From contig NZ_AOGZ02000014.1 in assembly GCF_000332515.2 (NCBI RefSeq), positions 1,194,001 to 1,258,000 of the forward strand: DNA of 64,000 nt, written 5' to 3'. The notes under the pieces are model-generated. The model ran no database searches. It saw nothing but the letters and a program-made list of their open reading frames with translations, and was not told the DNA's origin. Position numbers and translations under genes: made by a program. This document shows positions 27,870-36,263 of the stretch, in pieces. The first letter of the stretch is position 1, and each line of letters begins with the position of its first letter. The stretch is from Leptospira wolbachii serovar Codice str. CDC. GTDB lineage: Bacteria; Spirochaetota; Leptospiria; Leptospirales; Leptospiraceae.

Positions 27870-28634
27870 TCATTCTTCAGATTCGGATTCTGTTTCCGCA
27901 TCGGTCGGCGCGGGGAAAGGAAAACCAGGGAAACTTGGTTTGACTTTTCCTTCCACATCATCATCTAACAAATCAACGGTGGTGAATCCTAACAAAAAAT
28001 CAAATGCTTCTGCCACATTGAATCCGAGTCTCGCTCCGCCATACAAACCCGCAGCCAGCTCCACATTCCAAGAATAACCAGGGGGATACCCAAAAGGTTT
28101 TAAATCTTCCTGGGGAAGATACACTAAAAATTCTTTTTGTCCTGTTGCTGCCACCAAATCGTTTGTTAACTCTCGACGGAAATGCTCTTTTTTTCTTTTT
28201 TTGCGATCTTTCACTGGATCATACCAATAAGAATAATACCGCATCTTATAACTTTTTACATTGGCTCTTTCCTCTTTAGTAAGAGGAATTCCTTTTTTAT
28301 CCACGAGCCAATTCCCTTTGGCGTCCATTGTAGGTAGGCCCGAATGGAAACTTTCACCACCTAATATACCAAAGACGAGCTGTTGGGAGTGGTAGGTTCC
28401 GAATTGGCCTCCTCGAAGTCCAATCCCTCGACCCAAATCTTTTTTCCCCATCTCGGATTCCCCACCTTGAAAAAGAACTCCAATGGGAAGTGGACCCACT
28501 TTAACAGCTGCTCCATACATAGGTGTTTCGGCACCAACAGTCACAATGTCTTGGAAATCATTTTTACGATTTTTCCAATAAGTTGCACATTGTAGAAAAA
28601 AGGAGAGGCTAAGGATGAGGCCTGTGATTCGCAT
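27870..28634 (-). CDS. Lipoprotein of unknown function
   Basis: A 254-residue protein starting with MRITGLILSLSFFLQC; Cys16 is a short, spirochaete-style lipidation site. The sequence is glycine-rich and beta-like (MYGAAVKVGPLPIGVLFQGG, GLRGGQFGTYHS), includes a very basic patch DPVKDRKKRKKEHFRREL and ends in an acidic tail DAETESESEE. AELAAGLYGGARLGFNVAEA near the end looks membrane-associating. No family recognised. Divergent from the WYL regulator gene over 63 bp. Confidence 0.72.
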   Translation of the reverse strand: MRITGLILSLSFFLQCATYWKNRKNDFQDIVTVGAETPMYGAAVKVGPLPIGVLFQGGESEMGKKDLGRGIGLRGGQFGTYHSQQLVFGILGGESFHSGLPTMDAKGNWLVDKKGIPLTKEERANVKSYKMRYYSYWYDPVKDRKKRKKEHFRRELTNDLVAATGQKEFLVYLPQEDLKPFGYPPGYSWNVELAAGLYGGARLGFNVAEAFDFLLGFTTVDLLDDDVEGKVKPSFPGFPFPAPTDAETESESEE

Positions 28635-28697
28635 ACTTTTCCAGTTTTTTTCATTTTCTACTTTTCGGAATCAAAAAAACAAACAATTTGGGAAGAT

Positions 28698-29690
28698 ATG
28701 ACTTCTTTTGAAGACTTCCCCATGATTGAAGTGAAAAAAATGAATGAGACTGAGGTTCGTCTCTTTGCACTACTTTTCAATCTCCTCCGCGAACCCAAAG
28801 GGATTAGTTTCCAAAAATTTCGTAACATCATGCCTCGGTTCTATAAAAATGAGGATATGGAATCAGATCGTAAAAAACTCTACCGCGATCTAAACCAACT
28901 CAAAAGTCTTGGATTCAATATCAAAGTAGCTCAGTTTGGTTACCAATCAGAAGATTTTTTCCCTTACTATTTAGAGAAAGAATCTCTAGATCGTGCCCTG
29001 AAGTTCACCAAAGAAGAGTTAGAATACCTATCTCATGTTTTGTTTTCTACAGAACCCACGCAGGAAGGATTCAGCCTTTCACAAAAACTCTTCTCTCATC
29101 ATTTGGATCTCATTCCCAAATTTGCGAAACAACCAAAGGAAGAACCTACATCGGATGAAACTTTCGACTCTTCCCATACAGAAAAAATCCTCCAAGCCAT
29201 CAAAGACAAAAGAGCCCTCACCATCCAATACGGATATGATGTAAAAGAAAGAATCATCGAACCCTATAGGCTCGTTCGCAAAAATACAACCGACTTCTAT
29301 CTACTTGCTTATGACCGTGGGAAAAAATCGTTACGCAGGTTTATCCTTCCCAAAATCATTGTCAAAAAAGAATCCAAAGAAGAATTCCAATCCAATCTTA
29401 AAATCACAAACCAAGACCTAAACTTTCATCCGCTGCTTCTTACTAAACATCCAGAAGTCGAAATTCTTTTCCAAATTCATCCTGACTTTGAAGACCGTTG
29501 GAAATTATTTTTAGAAGGTGCGAATTTTGAAAAAGTGGGCGCCGAATACCGAGTGAGAACAACAAACCAAAATGCCCTCTTCCAATTTTTTGTCCTTTCT
29601 CCTGAAGCTCTTGTCTCTACTTCCGAAGGTTGGAAGAAAAACTTCCAATCCTATACAAAACATTGGGAAGATTTATATCAATTTGTTTGA
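28698..29690 (+). CDS. WYL-domain transcriptional regulator
   Basis: A 330-residue protein. The N-terminal 80 residues contain a winged-helix region (ETEVRLFALLFNLL, SDRKKLYRDLNQLKSLGF, the HTH_11-like recognition segment). The WYL domain begins near residue 160: KILQAIKDKRALTIQYGYD, IEPYRLVRKNTTDFYLLAYD and RRFILPKIIVKKE. WYL domains bind nucleic acids or nucleotides and often regulate DNA damage or defence genes. The following DUF2779 nuclease overlaps its stop, so the regulator and nuclease are probably one unit. GGGAAG lies before the ATG. Confidence 0.85.
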   Translation: MTSFEDFPMIEVKKMNETEVRLFALLFNLLREPKGISFQKFRNIMPRFYKNEDMESDRKKLYRDLNQLKSLGFNIKVAQFGYQSEDFFPYYLEKESLDRALKFTKEELEYLSHVLFSTEPTQEGFSLSQKLFSHHLDLIPKFAKQPKEEPTSDETFDSSHTEKILQAIKDKRALTIQYGYDVKERIIEPYRLVRKNTTDFYLLAYDRGKKSLRRFILPKIIVKKESKEEFQSNLKITNQDLNFHPLLLTKHPEVEILFQIHPDFEDRWKLFLEGANFEKVGAEYRVRTTNQNALFQFFVLSPEALVSTSEGWKKNFQSYTKHWEDLYQFV

Positions 29691-31188
29691 TCAACCGGTT
29701 ACACCCGTTACCAAGTCTCAGTTTTTACAGTATTTAAGATGTAATAATGCTTTCCATTTAGTAAAAGAAGGTATAGTTCCCAAACCTTCTTCTTCATCTT
29801 ACGGTGGTTATTTGGAATGGGGGGATTTTCTCCAACTTTGTAGAAACCAGTTCCCAACTTCAGTTACTATAGACAAAACTATGGACAGAGAAGAAAGTTT
29901 TCTAAAAACACAAGAATGGATTTTAGAAAAGAAGTCCATCTTCCATGCTCACCTTCGTTACAATCATTTTGTTTCAACCGTAGAGTATTTAGAATACGAT
30001 CCAGAAAGGGACGGTTGGATTCTCTGGGATTTTCGTCCCATTGGTTCGGTAAAACAAGACATTCTCCGTTCCTTTTACTTTCACAAACAAGTGGCGGAAG
30101 GGATGTCACTGAATATCCTCGGTTACAAACTCATTCGCATCCAGACCAAATACCTTTTCCCTGGGGGCAGCATCACTCCAGAGGATTATTTACTGATAGA
30201 AGACATAACTCCCCGAATGGAATCGGAGGCAGGAACTCGTGCAGAAGAATGGAGACAGTTTCAAGAGGAAGTAGAAAGAACAAACGGACAATCTGTACGG
30301 TTTTCCTTCTTGGATTCCAAACGCAGTTGCCGATCGCTAAAAACCTGTTTATCCCCTAACCATTGTGCGGCAGGGAAAGAAAATGCCAAAGAAATCTTTG
30401 ACTTCCGAGACAGTTCCGAACTAGCCAAACAGTGGTTTGCCTCGGGTTATCATTCTTATGAAACCGTCCCCGATTCGGAACTTACTCCCATTCAAAAGAT
30501 TCAAAAACAGGCCCATATTACGGGTAATACTTACTTCGATCGAACTGCTTTTGAGAATTACCTAACGAATGTTACAAAAACTGTAGCATTTTTAGATTTT
30601 GAGTCTATCAATCCCTACATCCCTCTCTACCCGAATACTAGGCCATTCCAACATATTCCCTACCTCTATTCCTTACATATATGGGACACAGAGAATGATA
30701 CCTTGACGCACAAAACGTACTTACATGAAGACTTGGGAACAGATCCCCGTGTCCCCGTCATGGCCCAATTACAAAAGGACCTACCGGAAGGGATTACCGT
30801 CTTCTCCTTCAATGATTTCTTTGAAAAACTGATCATCCAAGAGACATCCACTGCCTTTCCTGAGTTTTTAGAGTTTTGGGAGAGAGTCAAATCGCTGTTT
30901 ATCGACCTGGCGATGCCTTTTAAGAAACTTTGGATCTACCATCCCGGCCAAAATGGCAAAGCATCACTAAAAGAAATACTGCCTTGTTTTAGTACAGAAA
31001 GTCATGGAGGACTTTCCATTCGTGAAGGACAAGACGCAAACTACCAATATTTGAGATTAATAAAAAAGCAGATGACAGCCGAAGAAAAAAAACGTGTTCT
31101 GGAGGATTTGAAAGCTTACTGCAAATTAGATAGTTACGGTTTGTTTTTAATCTATAGAATGTTATTAGAACGATTATCGGTTATTTAA
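29683..31188 (+). CDS. DUF2779 protein: Fe-S Cas4-like nuclease region plus DEDD exonuclease-like domain
   Basis: About 501 residues from TTG 29683, which overlaps the WYL gene stop by 8 nt; the frame is open further upstream but homology starts near KSQFLQYLRCNNAFHLVKEG. The N-terminal half resembles Cas4/RecB-type nucleases: an early Cys and the cluster CRSLKTCLSPNHC that could hold an Fe-S cluster. The C-terminal half is DUF2779 with AFLDFESINPYIP, the DxE of DEDD exonucleases, DLAMPF and LKAYCKLDSYG. Biological role unknown. The 1-nt overlap with the esterase gene extends the operon. Confidence 0.78.
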   Translation: MFDQPVTPVTKSQFLQYLRCNNAFHLVKEGIVPKPSSSSYGGYLEWGDFLQLCRNQFPTSVTIDKTMDREESFLKTQEWILEKKSIFHAHLRYNHFVSTVEYLEYDPERDGWILWDFRPIGSVKQDILRSFYFHKQVAEGMSLNILGYKLIRIQTKYLFPGGSITPEDYLLIEDITPRMESEAGTRAEEWRQFQEEVERTNGQSVRFSFLDSKRSCRSLKTCLSPNHCAAGKENAKEIFDFRDSSELAKQWFASGYHSYETVPDSELTPIQKIQKQAHITGNTYFDRTAFENYLTNVTKTVAFLDFESINPYIPLYPNTRPFQHIPYLYSLHIWDTENDTLTHKTYLHEDLGTDPRVPVMAQLQKDLPEGITVFSFNDFFEKLIIQETSTAFPEFLEFWERVKSLFIDLAMPFKKLWIYHPGQNGKASLKEILPCFSTESHGGLSIREGQDANYQYLRLIKKQMTAEEKKRVLEDLKAYCKLDSYGLFLIYRMLLERLSVI

Positions 31189-32234
31189 TGTTAGGTATCA
31201 AAAAATCAGTCGCACAACTTGTCTTTTCGTTACCAGAACATTGGATTTCCACTTTGGTTCGGAAAAATAACCAACCGGAAACTAGCGCTTTGGATCCGCA
31301 TTGCGCATTGGCATGTAACATTGCCAGATTCCTACCTAAAATGGAACAAATGAGCCCAGAAAAGGCACGCCGGCATTACCGCGATCAAATGCGGATCTTC
31401 GATGAGCCGGAATTTCCTATCCCACACATCGAAGACAAACTCATTCCCACTCCCAGCGCCTCTTTCATTCCTATCCGAGTCTACAACGCAAACCCACAAA
31501 AAAGAAACCTTCCCACCATCCTTTTCTTTCACGGTGGTGGACTCACTATTGGCAACTTGGACACTCACGATAATTTTTGTCGTAAAATGTCTCATTACAC
31601 AAAGAGCATTGTGATAGCTGTGGATTATCGTTTAGCACCAGAACATCCATATCCGGCGGCCCATGATGATGTATGGCTTGCTTACCAATATGTTCGTAAC
31701 ACTGCCTATCTCTTTGGAGGATCCCCCAATGCAATTGCTGTTTGTGGAGATAGTGCGGGAGCCTTACTTGCCACTTCCCTTTGTCTAAGGGCCAAAAAAG
31801 ACAAAATTCCGGTTCCCGTTTTCCAAGCACTTCTCTATCCCATGCTTGATACGTCGAAGGAATCGGAAACTTACGAACTCTTTGGGGAACGTTATGTCCT
31901 TACACGTTCTCTCATGCGGTGGTTCATCCAAAACTACCTTCCCAACAAAAAAGATAGGCTCCTCCATAACAACTCACCAGTTCTCGCCGACTCCAAAGAA
32001 CTAAAAGGACTTCCTCCCACTTACATAGGAATTGCTGGTTTTGATCCCTTACGTGAAGAAGGGGAAACCTATGCAAAACTCCTGCAATCTGCCGGTGTGA
32101 AGGTGGAAGAACGACTTTTCCCTTCTCTGGTCCATGGATACATCCAACTGACAGGACTCATTCCGAAAGCCAAAGAAGCGGAAATGGACCTTTTCCAATC
32201 TTTCATACGATTTTTTTCACAAATAAAAATCTGA
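31188..32234 (+). CDS. Alpha/beta hydrolase, hormone-sensitive lipase family
   Basis: A 348-residue esterase. The oxyanion-hole motif is ILFFHGGGLTIGN, the nucleophile elbow VCGDSAGALLA (Ser near residue 188), with acid in GFDPLREEG and His in SLVHGYIQ. VDYRLAPEHPYPAAHDDV is the HSL-family hallmark. It likely hydrolyses short acyl esters. ATG 31188 shares a base with the upstream TAA. No signal peptide, so cytoplasmic. Substrate not deducible. Confidence 0.9.
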   Translation: MLGIKKSVAQLVFSLPEHWISTLVRKNNQPETSALDPHCALACNIARFLPKMEQMSPEKARRHYRDQMRIFDEPEFPIPHIEDKLIPTPSASFIPIRVYNANPQKRNLPTILFFHGGGLTIGNLDTHDNFCRKMSHYTKSIVIAVDYRLAPEHPYPAAHDDVWLAYQYVRNTAYLFGGSPNAIAVCGDSAGALLATSLCLRAKKDKIPVPVFQALLYPMLDTSKESETYELFGERYVLTRSLMRWFIQNYLPNKKDRLLHNNSPVLADSKELKGLPPTYIGIAGFDPLREEGETYAKLLQSAGVKVEERLFPSLVHGYIQLTGLIPKAKEAEMDLFQSFIRFFSQIKI

Positions 32235-32303
32235 GTAAGTCCATTCAAGAATCGACAAGGAAGGATTCGATACTATAAAAGACAGAAATCTCTGAGGTAC
32301 GTC

Positions 32304-33113
32304 ATGATTCTACGATTCTCCATCGCTCTCTCTTTCCTACTTGGGATTTCGGCACTATACGCTGAAAAACCGGCATCTGCTACTTTGAAGGAACGTGAGA
32401 CACAAAAACAAATCGATCTTCAAAGAAAAAACGGGTTTGGTGATAACGAAATTGATACCTTACATGCAAGTATCATTGGAAACTTACGCAAAATGAAAAA
32501 ACTCCAGGATTTGGGAGTTGATAAAACAGCAGCGCAATACTTAGCACAAACTCCCGATGAACACAAAGAACTTTATAAAAAAGATAAAGACGGTAAACCT
32601 TACCTGGAAATCAAACTTCCACAAGGGCAGTCATACATTGATTACCCGACAGTGTTTTTGTATGATGGAATTGCCTACATTTATCCTAAAGAAGACTATA
32701 GCGACCTAGATAAAATCATCCTAACCTTTCGTCGTGTGAATGCAGATGGAACCATCCATGTAAAGGAAATGCGAAGACTAGTAAACCCATCTCCAAAATC
32801 AGAAAGTTCAGACAAAGATGAAAAAGGGGAAGCTAAATTAGATACAAATTCTGATATCCGATTGGAATACTATAGATCCTTAACTTCTGATACTATTTGG
32901 CCAAATGATCCAGTACAACCCGCAGAACCAGACATTGCCATGGTTTTGAATGATGAAAAAGATCCGCTTCCTTATGATAAACAAAAACATATCATGAGAT
33001 CTTACAAAAAGATGTTACGTAAAATCTCGAAACAAACGGCCTTCAAACTCAGAAGTATCGAATTAGATCAAAAACAAATGATCACAAAAATTTTGGACTA
33101 CAATACAAACTAA
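32304..33113 (+). CDS. Exported protein of unknown function
   Basis: A 269-residue protein with a cleavable signal peptide (LRFSIALSFLLGISALYA, then EKPAS). The mature part is charged and helical at both ends, with a central beta-like stretch YPTVFLYDGIAYIYPKEDY and an acidic, flexible SPKSESSDKDEKGEAKLD. The C-terminal basic helix MRSYKKMLRKISKQTAFKL is distinctive. No lipobox, so probably periplasmic. GAGG precedes the ATG. I do not recognise the family; it may be Leptospira-specific. Confidence 0.72.
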   Translation: MILRFSIALSFLLGISALYAEKPASATLKERETQKQIDLQRKNGFGDNEIDTLHASIIGNLRKMKKLQDLGVDKTAAQYLAQTPDEHKELYKKDKDGKPYLEIKLPQGQSYIDYPTVFLYDGIAYIYPKEDYSDLDKIILTFRRVNADGTIHVKEMRRLVNPSPKSESSDKDEKGEAKLDTNSDIRLEYYRSLTSDTIWPNDPVQPAEPDIAMVLNDEKDPLPYDKQKHIMRSYKKMLRKISKQTAFKLRSIELDQKQMITKILDYNTN

Positions 33114-33130
33114 AAGAAGAACCCTTCCTT

Positions 33131-33358
33131 TTAAGTTTGTTGTTTTTCTCTCCGACTGATGAGGAGTTGCGAAATCGTTTGCTCCTCTGTCACATACTTC
33201 CTCTTTAAATACGAAAGTGCATTGTTTATAAAACGAGGCACTTTTTTTTCTGCATCCAATAGATCCATCTTCGTTAACATAAGTTCATCGATGGTAGCCA
33301 ATGCCAAATTTCTTTGGCTTTGGTGTAATTCAAAATCGTCTTCGTCTTCTACTATCAT
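33131..33358 (-). CDS. Small conserved-looking protein after the MFS gene
   Basis: A 75-residue acidic-to-basic helical protein (ALATIDELMLTKMDLLDAEK, RFINNALSYLKRKYVTEEQT). Its ATG overlaps the MFS stop by 4 nt (ATGA), the same coupling seen across this genome for real genes, which is the main reason to accept it. No membrane segment, no known domain. Convergent with the exported-protein gene, 17 bp apart. Confidence 0.6.
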   Translation of the reverse strand: MIVEDEDDFELHQSQRNLALATIDELMLTKMDLLDAEKKVPRFINNALSYLKRKYVTEEQTISQLLISRREKQQT

Positions 33359-34710
33359 GTTTTTTCTTGGAAACGATTTGCCGCCTCCACTCCCCTTTCT
33401 TCGTTTACAAATAAGTTGATGAGTAAGGATAGAAAATAAAAGAAAGCAACTACAAGGAAGGCATTTCTTAAGGTGACTAATGTTTGGATGTAGCCAAAAA
33501 GAAATAGTCCGGCAGCTGCGGCAATCTTACCAGAAAGTCCCCACATTCCAAAGAACTCTCCCGATTTAGATTCAGGACTAAAGATACCTACAAGGGCTCT
33601 GGAGGCAGACTGAGTAGAACCAAGTCCCATTCCCGCAAGAGAAGAAATAAACACAAAAACCCATTGTACTGTCCAAGTTTTACCAAGAGTGGCATTAGCA
33701 AAGTTAGTAAGATCGTGCACAAAATAAATCAAAGCACAAGTCACAAGCCACAGAACAAGCGTCAGGTTGAATGTTTTTTTAGCGCCAATACTATCTTGGA
33801 TGACTCCGAAGGCAAGAGCACCCACTGCGGCAAAAATTTGAATAAAGATAAACATGGCTTGTTTGTGTTCGGCCTCAATATGAATTTCTTGTGACCCATA
33901 AATGAAAGCAAAAGAAATCACAATGGCAAGAGCCGCCATAGTAAAGAACAAAGACACTAAATAAATCATCAAATCTTTGAAGTGGCTTGCGTCTTTTAAG
34001 GTTTGTACCACGCGATCCTTTCCAATCTTAAAATAGTTTACATGATGAGAAACACCGAGTGGCAAATGTGGTTCTCTCAGAAAAAGGAATGTCGGAATGG
34101 CAGCAACCATAAAGAAAACGGCAGTGTAAGGTCCCACTAACTTTAAGTTCTGGAAATTATCCAAAGTATAATCACCAAGCGTTGTTGCAAGAGCAACAGA
34201 ACCTATTCCGCCGAAGTAACCAATCCCCCAAGCATAACCAGAAATTTTACCTAAGTCCTCTTTGGAACCAAGGAAGGGTAAAAAGCTGGAAGCAAAGTTC
34301 TCGCCCGAGGCAAAGAAAAAATTGGAAAGGGCAACAAGGACCATTCCAAGCCAAATCATTCCTGGTTCCACATAGTAGAGTAGAAAGGTAGCAACAACAC
34401 AACCCACATAACTAAGGAAGAGAAAGAGTTTTTTCTTAGAACTATAGTCCGTAATGGCACCAAAGATGGGACCTGTGGCGACTACAAACAAATACGATGC
34501 CGCAAGTGCCCAAGCCCAAAGGGAATTTCCCATTCGGTACGGACTGTCCGAGGTCATATCTGCAGGAACAACGAGTCTTGTAAAAATCTCACAATAAACA
34601 ACACTGATGATGACGGTGGTGTAGGAGGAGTTCGCAAAATCGAACATACACCATCCAAAAATTTCACGGTTTTTTTTCTTTTTGGCTTCCGGGTTTTTGT
34701 CTTTGGACAT
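33355..34710 (-). CDS. MFS transporter, UMF1/Atg22-like
   Basis: About 451 residues from ATG 34710 (the frame is open to TTG 34779). REIFGWCMFDFANSSYTTVI at the N-terminus is the signature of the Atg22-like UMF1 family, which is believed to export amino acids or other small solutes. Twelve spans are visible; ITDYSSKKKLFLFLSYVG is the loop 2-3 motif, and GLGSTQSASRALVGIFSPES marks the second half. No ribosome binding site is convincing for either start. Forms an operon with the 75-residue protein gene. Confidence 0.85.
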   Translation of the reverse strand: MSKDKNPEAKKKKNREIFGWCMFDFANSSYTTVIISVVYCEIFTRLVVPADMTSDSPYRMGNSLWAWALAASYLFVVATGPIFGAITDYSSKKKLFLFLSYVGCVVATFLLYYVEPGMIWLGMVLVALSNFFFASGENFASSFLPFLGSKEDLGKISGYAWGIGYFGGIGSVALATTLGDYTLDNFQNLKLVGPYTAVFFMVAAIPTFLFLREPHLPLGVSHHVNYFKIGKDRVVQTLKDASHFKDLMIYLVSLFFTMAALAIVISFAFIYGSQEIHIEAEHKQAMFIFIQIFAAVGALAFGVIQDSIGAKKTFNLTLVLWLVTCALIYFVHDLTNFANATLGKTWTVQWVFVFISSLAGMGLGSTQSASRALVGIFSPESKSGEFFGMWGLSGKIAAAAGLFLFGYIQTLVTLRNAFLVVAFFYFLSLLINLFVNEERGVEAANRFQEKT

Positions 34711-34779
34711 AGAGGGCGTTTGAATTTTCCTTGGTTGAAAGTAATTAAAGAGTTTCCCTCCCTTTCGTAAATCTGTCAA

Positions 34780-35019
34780 ATGAATAGTTCAGGTATGGAT
34801 CCTTTCGATTTAAATTCCCTCATGAGACCCAAACGGGTCTGTTTATGTCGAATGGTGACTGAAGATGAATTAGTCCGTGCCATCCATGCGGGCGCCGTGA
34901 CAATGGAACAAATCAGAGAAACAACAAGGGCCTCTACCGGCTGCGGCACCTGCTCCATGCAGGTGTACCACATCCTCCAGCGCGAATTGCAGAATCTCTC
35001 ACGGAGGAAAATTTCATGA
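34780..35019 (+). CDS. Bfd-like [2Fe-2S] protein
   Basis: A 79-residue protein with the BFD-like [2Fe-2S] domain: CLC at residues 21-23 and CGTC near the end, spaced C-x-C-x31-C-x2-C as in bacterioferritin-associated ferredoxin. VTEDELVRAIHAGAVTMEQI (20 residues) between the cysteines forms the helix-turn-helix of that fold. In E. coli Bfd reduces bacterioferritin iron for release, but the same domain also occurs in nitrite reductase and NifU. The stop overlaps the RibD-type reductase ATG by 4 nt, suggesting electron transfer to a linked pathway. Confidence 0.85.
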   Translation: MNSSGMDPFDLNSLMRPKRVCLCRMVTEDELVRAIHAGAVTMEQIRETTRASTGCGTCSMQVYHILQRELQNLSRRKIS

Positions 35020-35657
35020 AATTATCGATCAATATGGCTATGACCTTGGACGGGAAGGTCGTTCGACCGGATGGTCGTTGGTATGGCCTCACATCCAGCG
35101 AAGACAAAACCCAGATGGATGTCTATCGTTCCCAGTCAGACGCCATCCTTATAGGAAAAAACTCTATATTAAACGACAATCCCATCGTCAAAATCCGAGC
35201 CATACCCAATGTTTTAAACCCAAGACCAGTCATTTTGGTTCGCAAAGGAACCCTCCCCCCTGACAAACATGTCTTCGAAGAATCTGACCATATCCCCTTA
35301 ATTATCTGTACAAAATCGAATTTGAAAGAGATCAAAACAAGCCTGGAGAACAAAGCCGAGATCTTTGCTCTGGATTCTGACGACATTGATCCTAAAAAAG
35401 TCACCGGGATTCTGAAACGAAAAGGATACAAAAATGTCCTTTTGGAAGGCGGGCCCAAACTCAATTTTTCCTTTTTGGAAGCGGACCTAGTGGACAGAAT
35501 CTACGTCACCGTGGTTCCTTTTATCATCGGAAAGACAGGACTTGCTGGGATTGCCGACAGGAATTCTGAACTCCCCGGTTTTGACAAAAACAGTTGGACC
35601 CTAAAAGACCATTTTGCCAAAGGAAATGAAATCTTCCTAGTTTACGAAAAAGGCTAA
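35016..35657 (+). CDS. RibD C-terminal/dihydrofolate reductase-like protein
   Basis: A 213-residue stand-alone RibD_C domain. LSINMAMTLDGKVVRPDGRW at the start and SDAILIGKNSILNDNP bind the NADPH, VLLEGGPKLNFSFLEADLVD is the family's closing motif. In riboflavin synthesis this domain reduces 5-amino-6-ribosylaminouracil phosphate; here the deaminase half is missing, so it may be a separate reductase or a DHFR-like enzyme of other function. Coupled by a 4-nt overlap to the Bfd-like gene. Confidence 0.82.
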   Translation: MKLSINMAMTLDGKVVRPDGRWYGLTSSEDKTQMDVYRSQSDAILIGKNSILNDNPIVKIRAIPNVLNPRPVILVRKGTLPPDKHVFEESDHIPLIICTKSNLKEIKTSLENKAEIFALDSDDIDPKKVTGILKRKGYKNVLLEGGPKLNFSFLEADLVDRIYVTVVPFIIGKTGLAGIADRNSELPGFDKNSWTLKDHFAKGNEIFLVYEKG

Positions 35658-35675
35658 ATTTTTTTAAAATTAGGA

Positions 35676-35720
35676 TTGACGAGTTCCATCAGCATCAAAT
35701 AGTTTGATATTAAACTATTT
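35676..35720 (+). promoter_or_regulatory. doxX promoter and palindromic operator
   Basis: AAATAGTTT (35697-35705), GATATT, AAACTATTT (35712-35720) is a perfect 9-bp inverted repeat. TTGACG at 35676-35681 is a good -35, and 18 nt later TAGTTT (35700) would be the -10, inside the palindrome, so a bound dimer would block RNA polymerase. AAGAGG before the ATG at 35737 is the ribosome binding site. The regulator is not identified. Confidence 0.65.
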
Positions 35721-35736
35721 AGCAATAAGAGGTTCT

Positions 35737-36171
35737 ATGTTTTATAAACTACTCGCAACAAACAAAGACATTACACTCACCATCCTCCGTGTCACTCTCG
35801 GATTGGTGATCCTTCCCCACGGAGCTCAAAAAGTTCTAGGTGCATTCGGCGGATTTGGATTCGAAGGAACTATGGGTTTCTTTACAGGAACATTGGGCAT
35901 TCCATACTTCTTTGCTCTTCTTGCCATCATCGCTGAATTTTTTGGCGCACTTGGTCTTATCCTTGGACTTTTCACAAGAGTAGCTGCGTTTGGAATTTTT
36001 TCAACCATGCTTGTAGCAGCAATTCTAGTTCATTTACCAAATGGATTCTTTGCTGATAAAGGTGGATACGAATACCAACTCTTAACTTTTGGTTTGGCAA
36101 TTCCTCTGATCATTAAAGGTGCTGGTTCTTTTTCACTTGATGATATCATTGCGCATAAAATCGAAGGATAA
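35737..36171 (+). CDS. DoxX family membrane protein
   Basis: A 144-residue protein with four membrane spans. ILRVTLGLVILPHGAQKVLG, the RxxxGxxxxxHGxxK signature, and FFALLAIIAEFFGALGLILG (20) are DoxX-like. Bacterial DoxX proteins are linked to thiosulfate:quinone or thiol oxidation and stress; the function here is unknown. The open frame starts at 35704 but AAGAGG at 35728 and the first DoxX residues place the start at ATG 35737. A palindromic operator covers the promoter, so it is a single regulated gene. Confidence 0.85.
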   Translation: MFYKLLATNKDITLTILRVTLGLVILPHGAQKVLGAFGGFGFEGTMGFFTGTLGIPYFFALLAIIAEFFGALGLILGLFTRVAAFGIFSTMLVAAILVHLPNGFFADKGGYEYQLLTFGLAIPLIIKGAGSFSLDDIIAHKIEG

Positions 36172-36227
36172 TTAGCAAAATCATGACTGATACTATCTAA
36201 TAGTGTTAGCCAAACTTTGACCTCTCT

Positions 36228-36259
36228 GATTCCTTGTCTTAAACCATCGATAAGGAATC
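36228..36259 (+). promoter_or_regulatory. Inverted repeat covering the lpxD ribosome binding site
   Basis: GATTCCTT (36228-36235) is exactly complementary to AAGGAATC (36252-36259), with 16 nt between. AAGGA in the right arm is the Shine-Dalgarno site for the lpxD ATG at 36264, so a transcript beginning upstream of 36228 could hide it. A TTGACC at 36217 with TAAACC 17 nt on could alternatively start transcription near 36251, which would remove the left arm. Confidence 0.4.
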
Positions 36260-36263
36260 GGAG

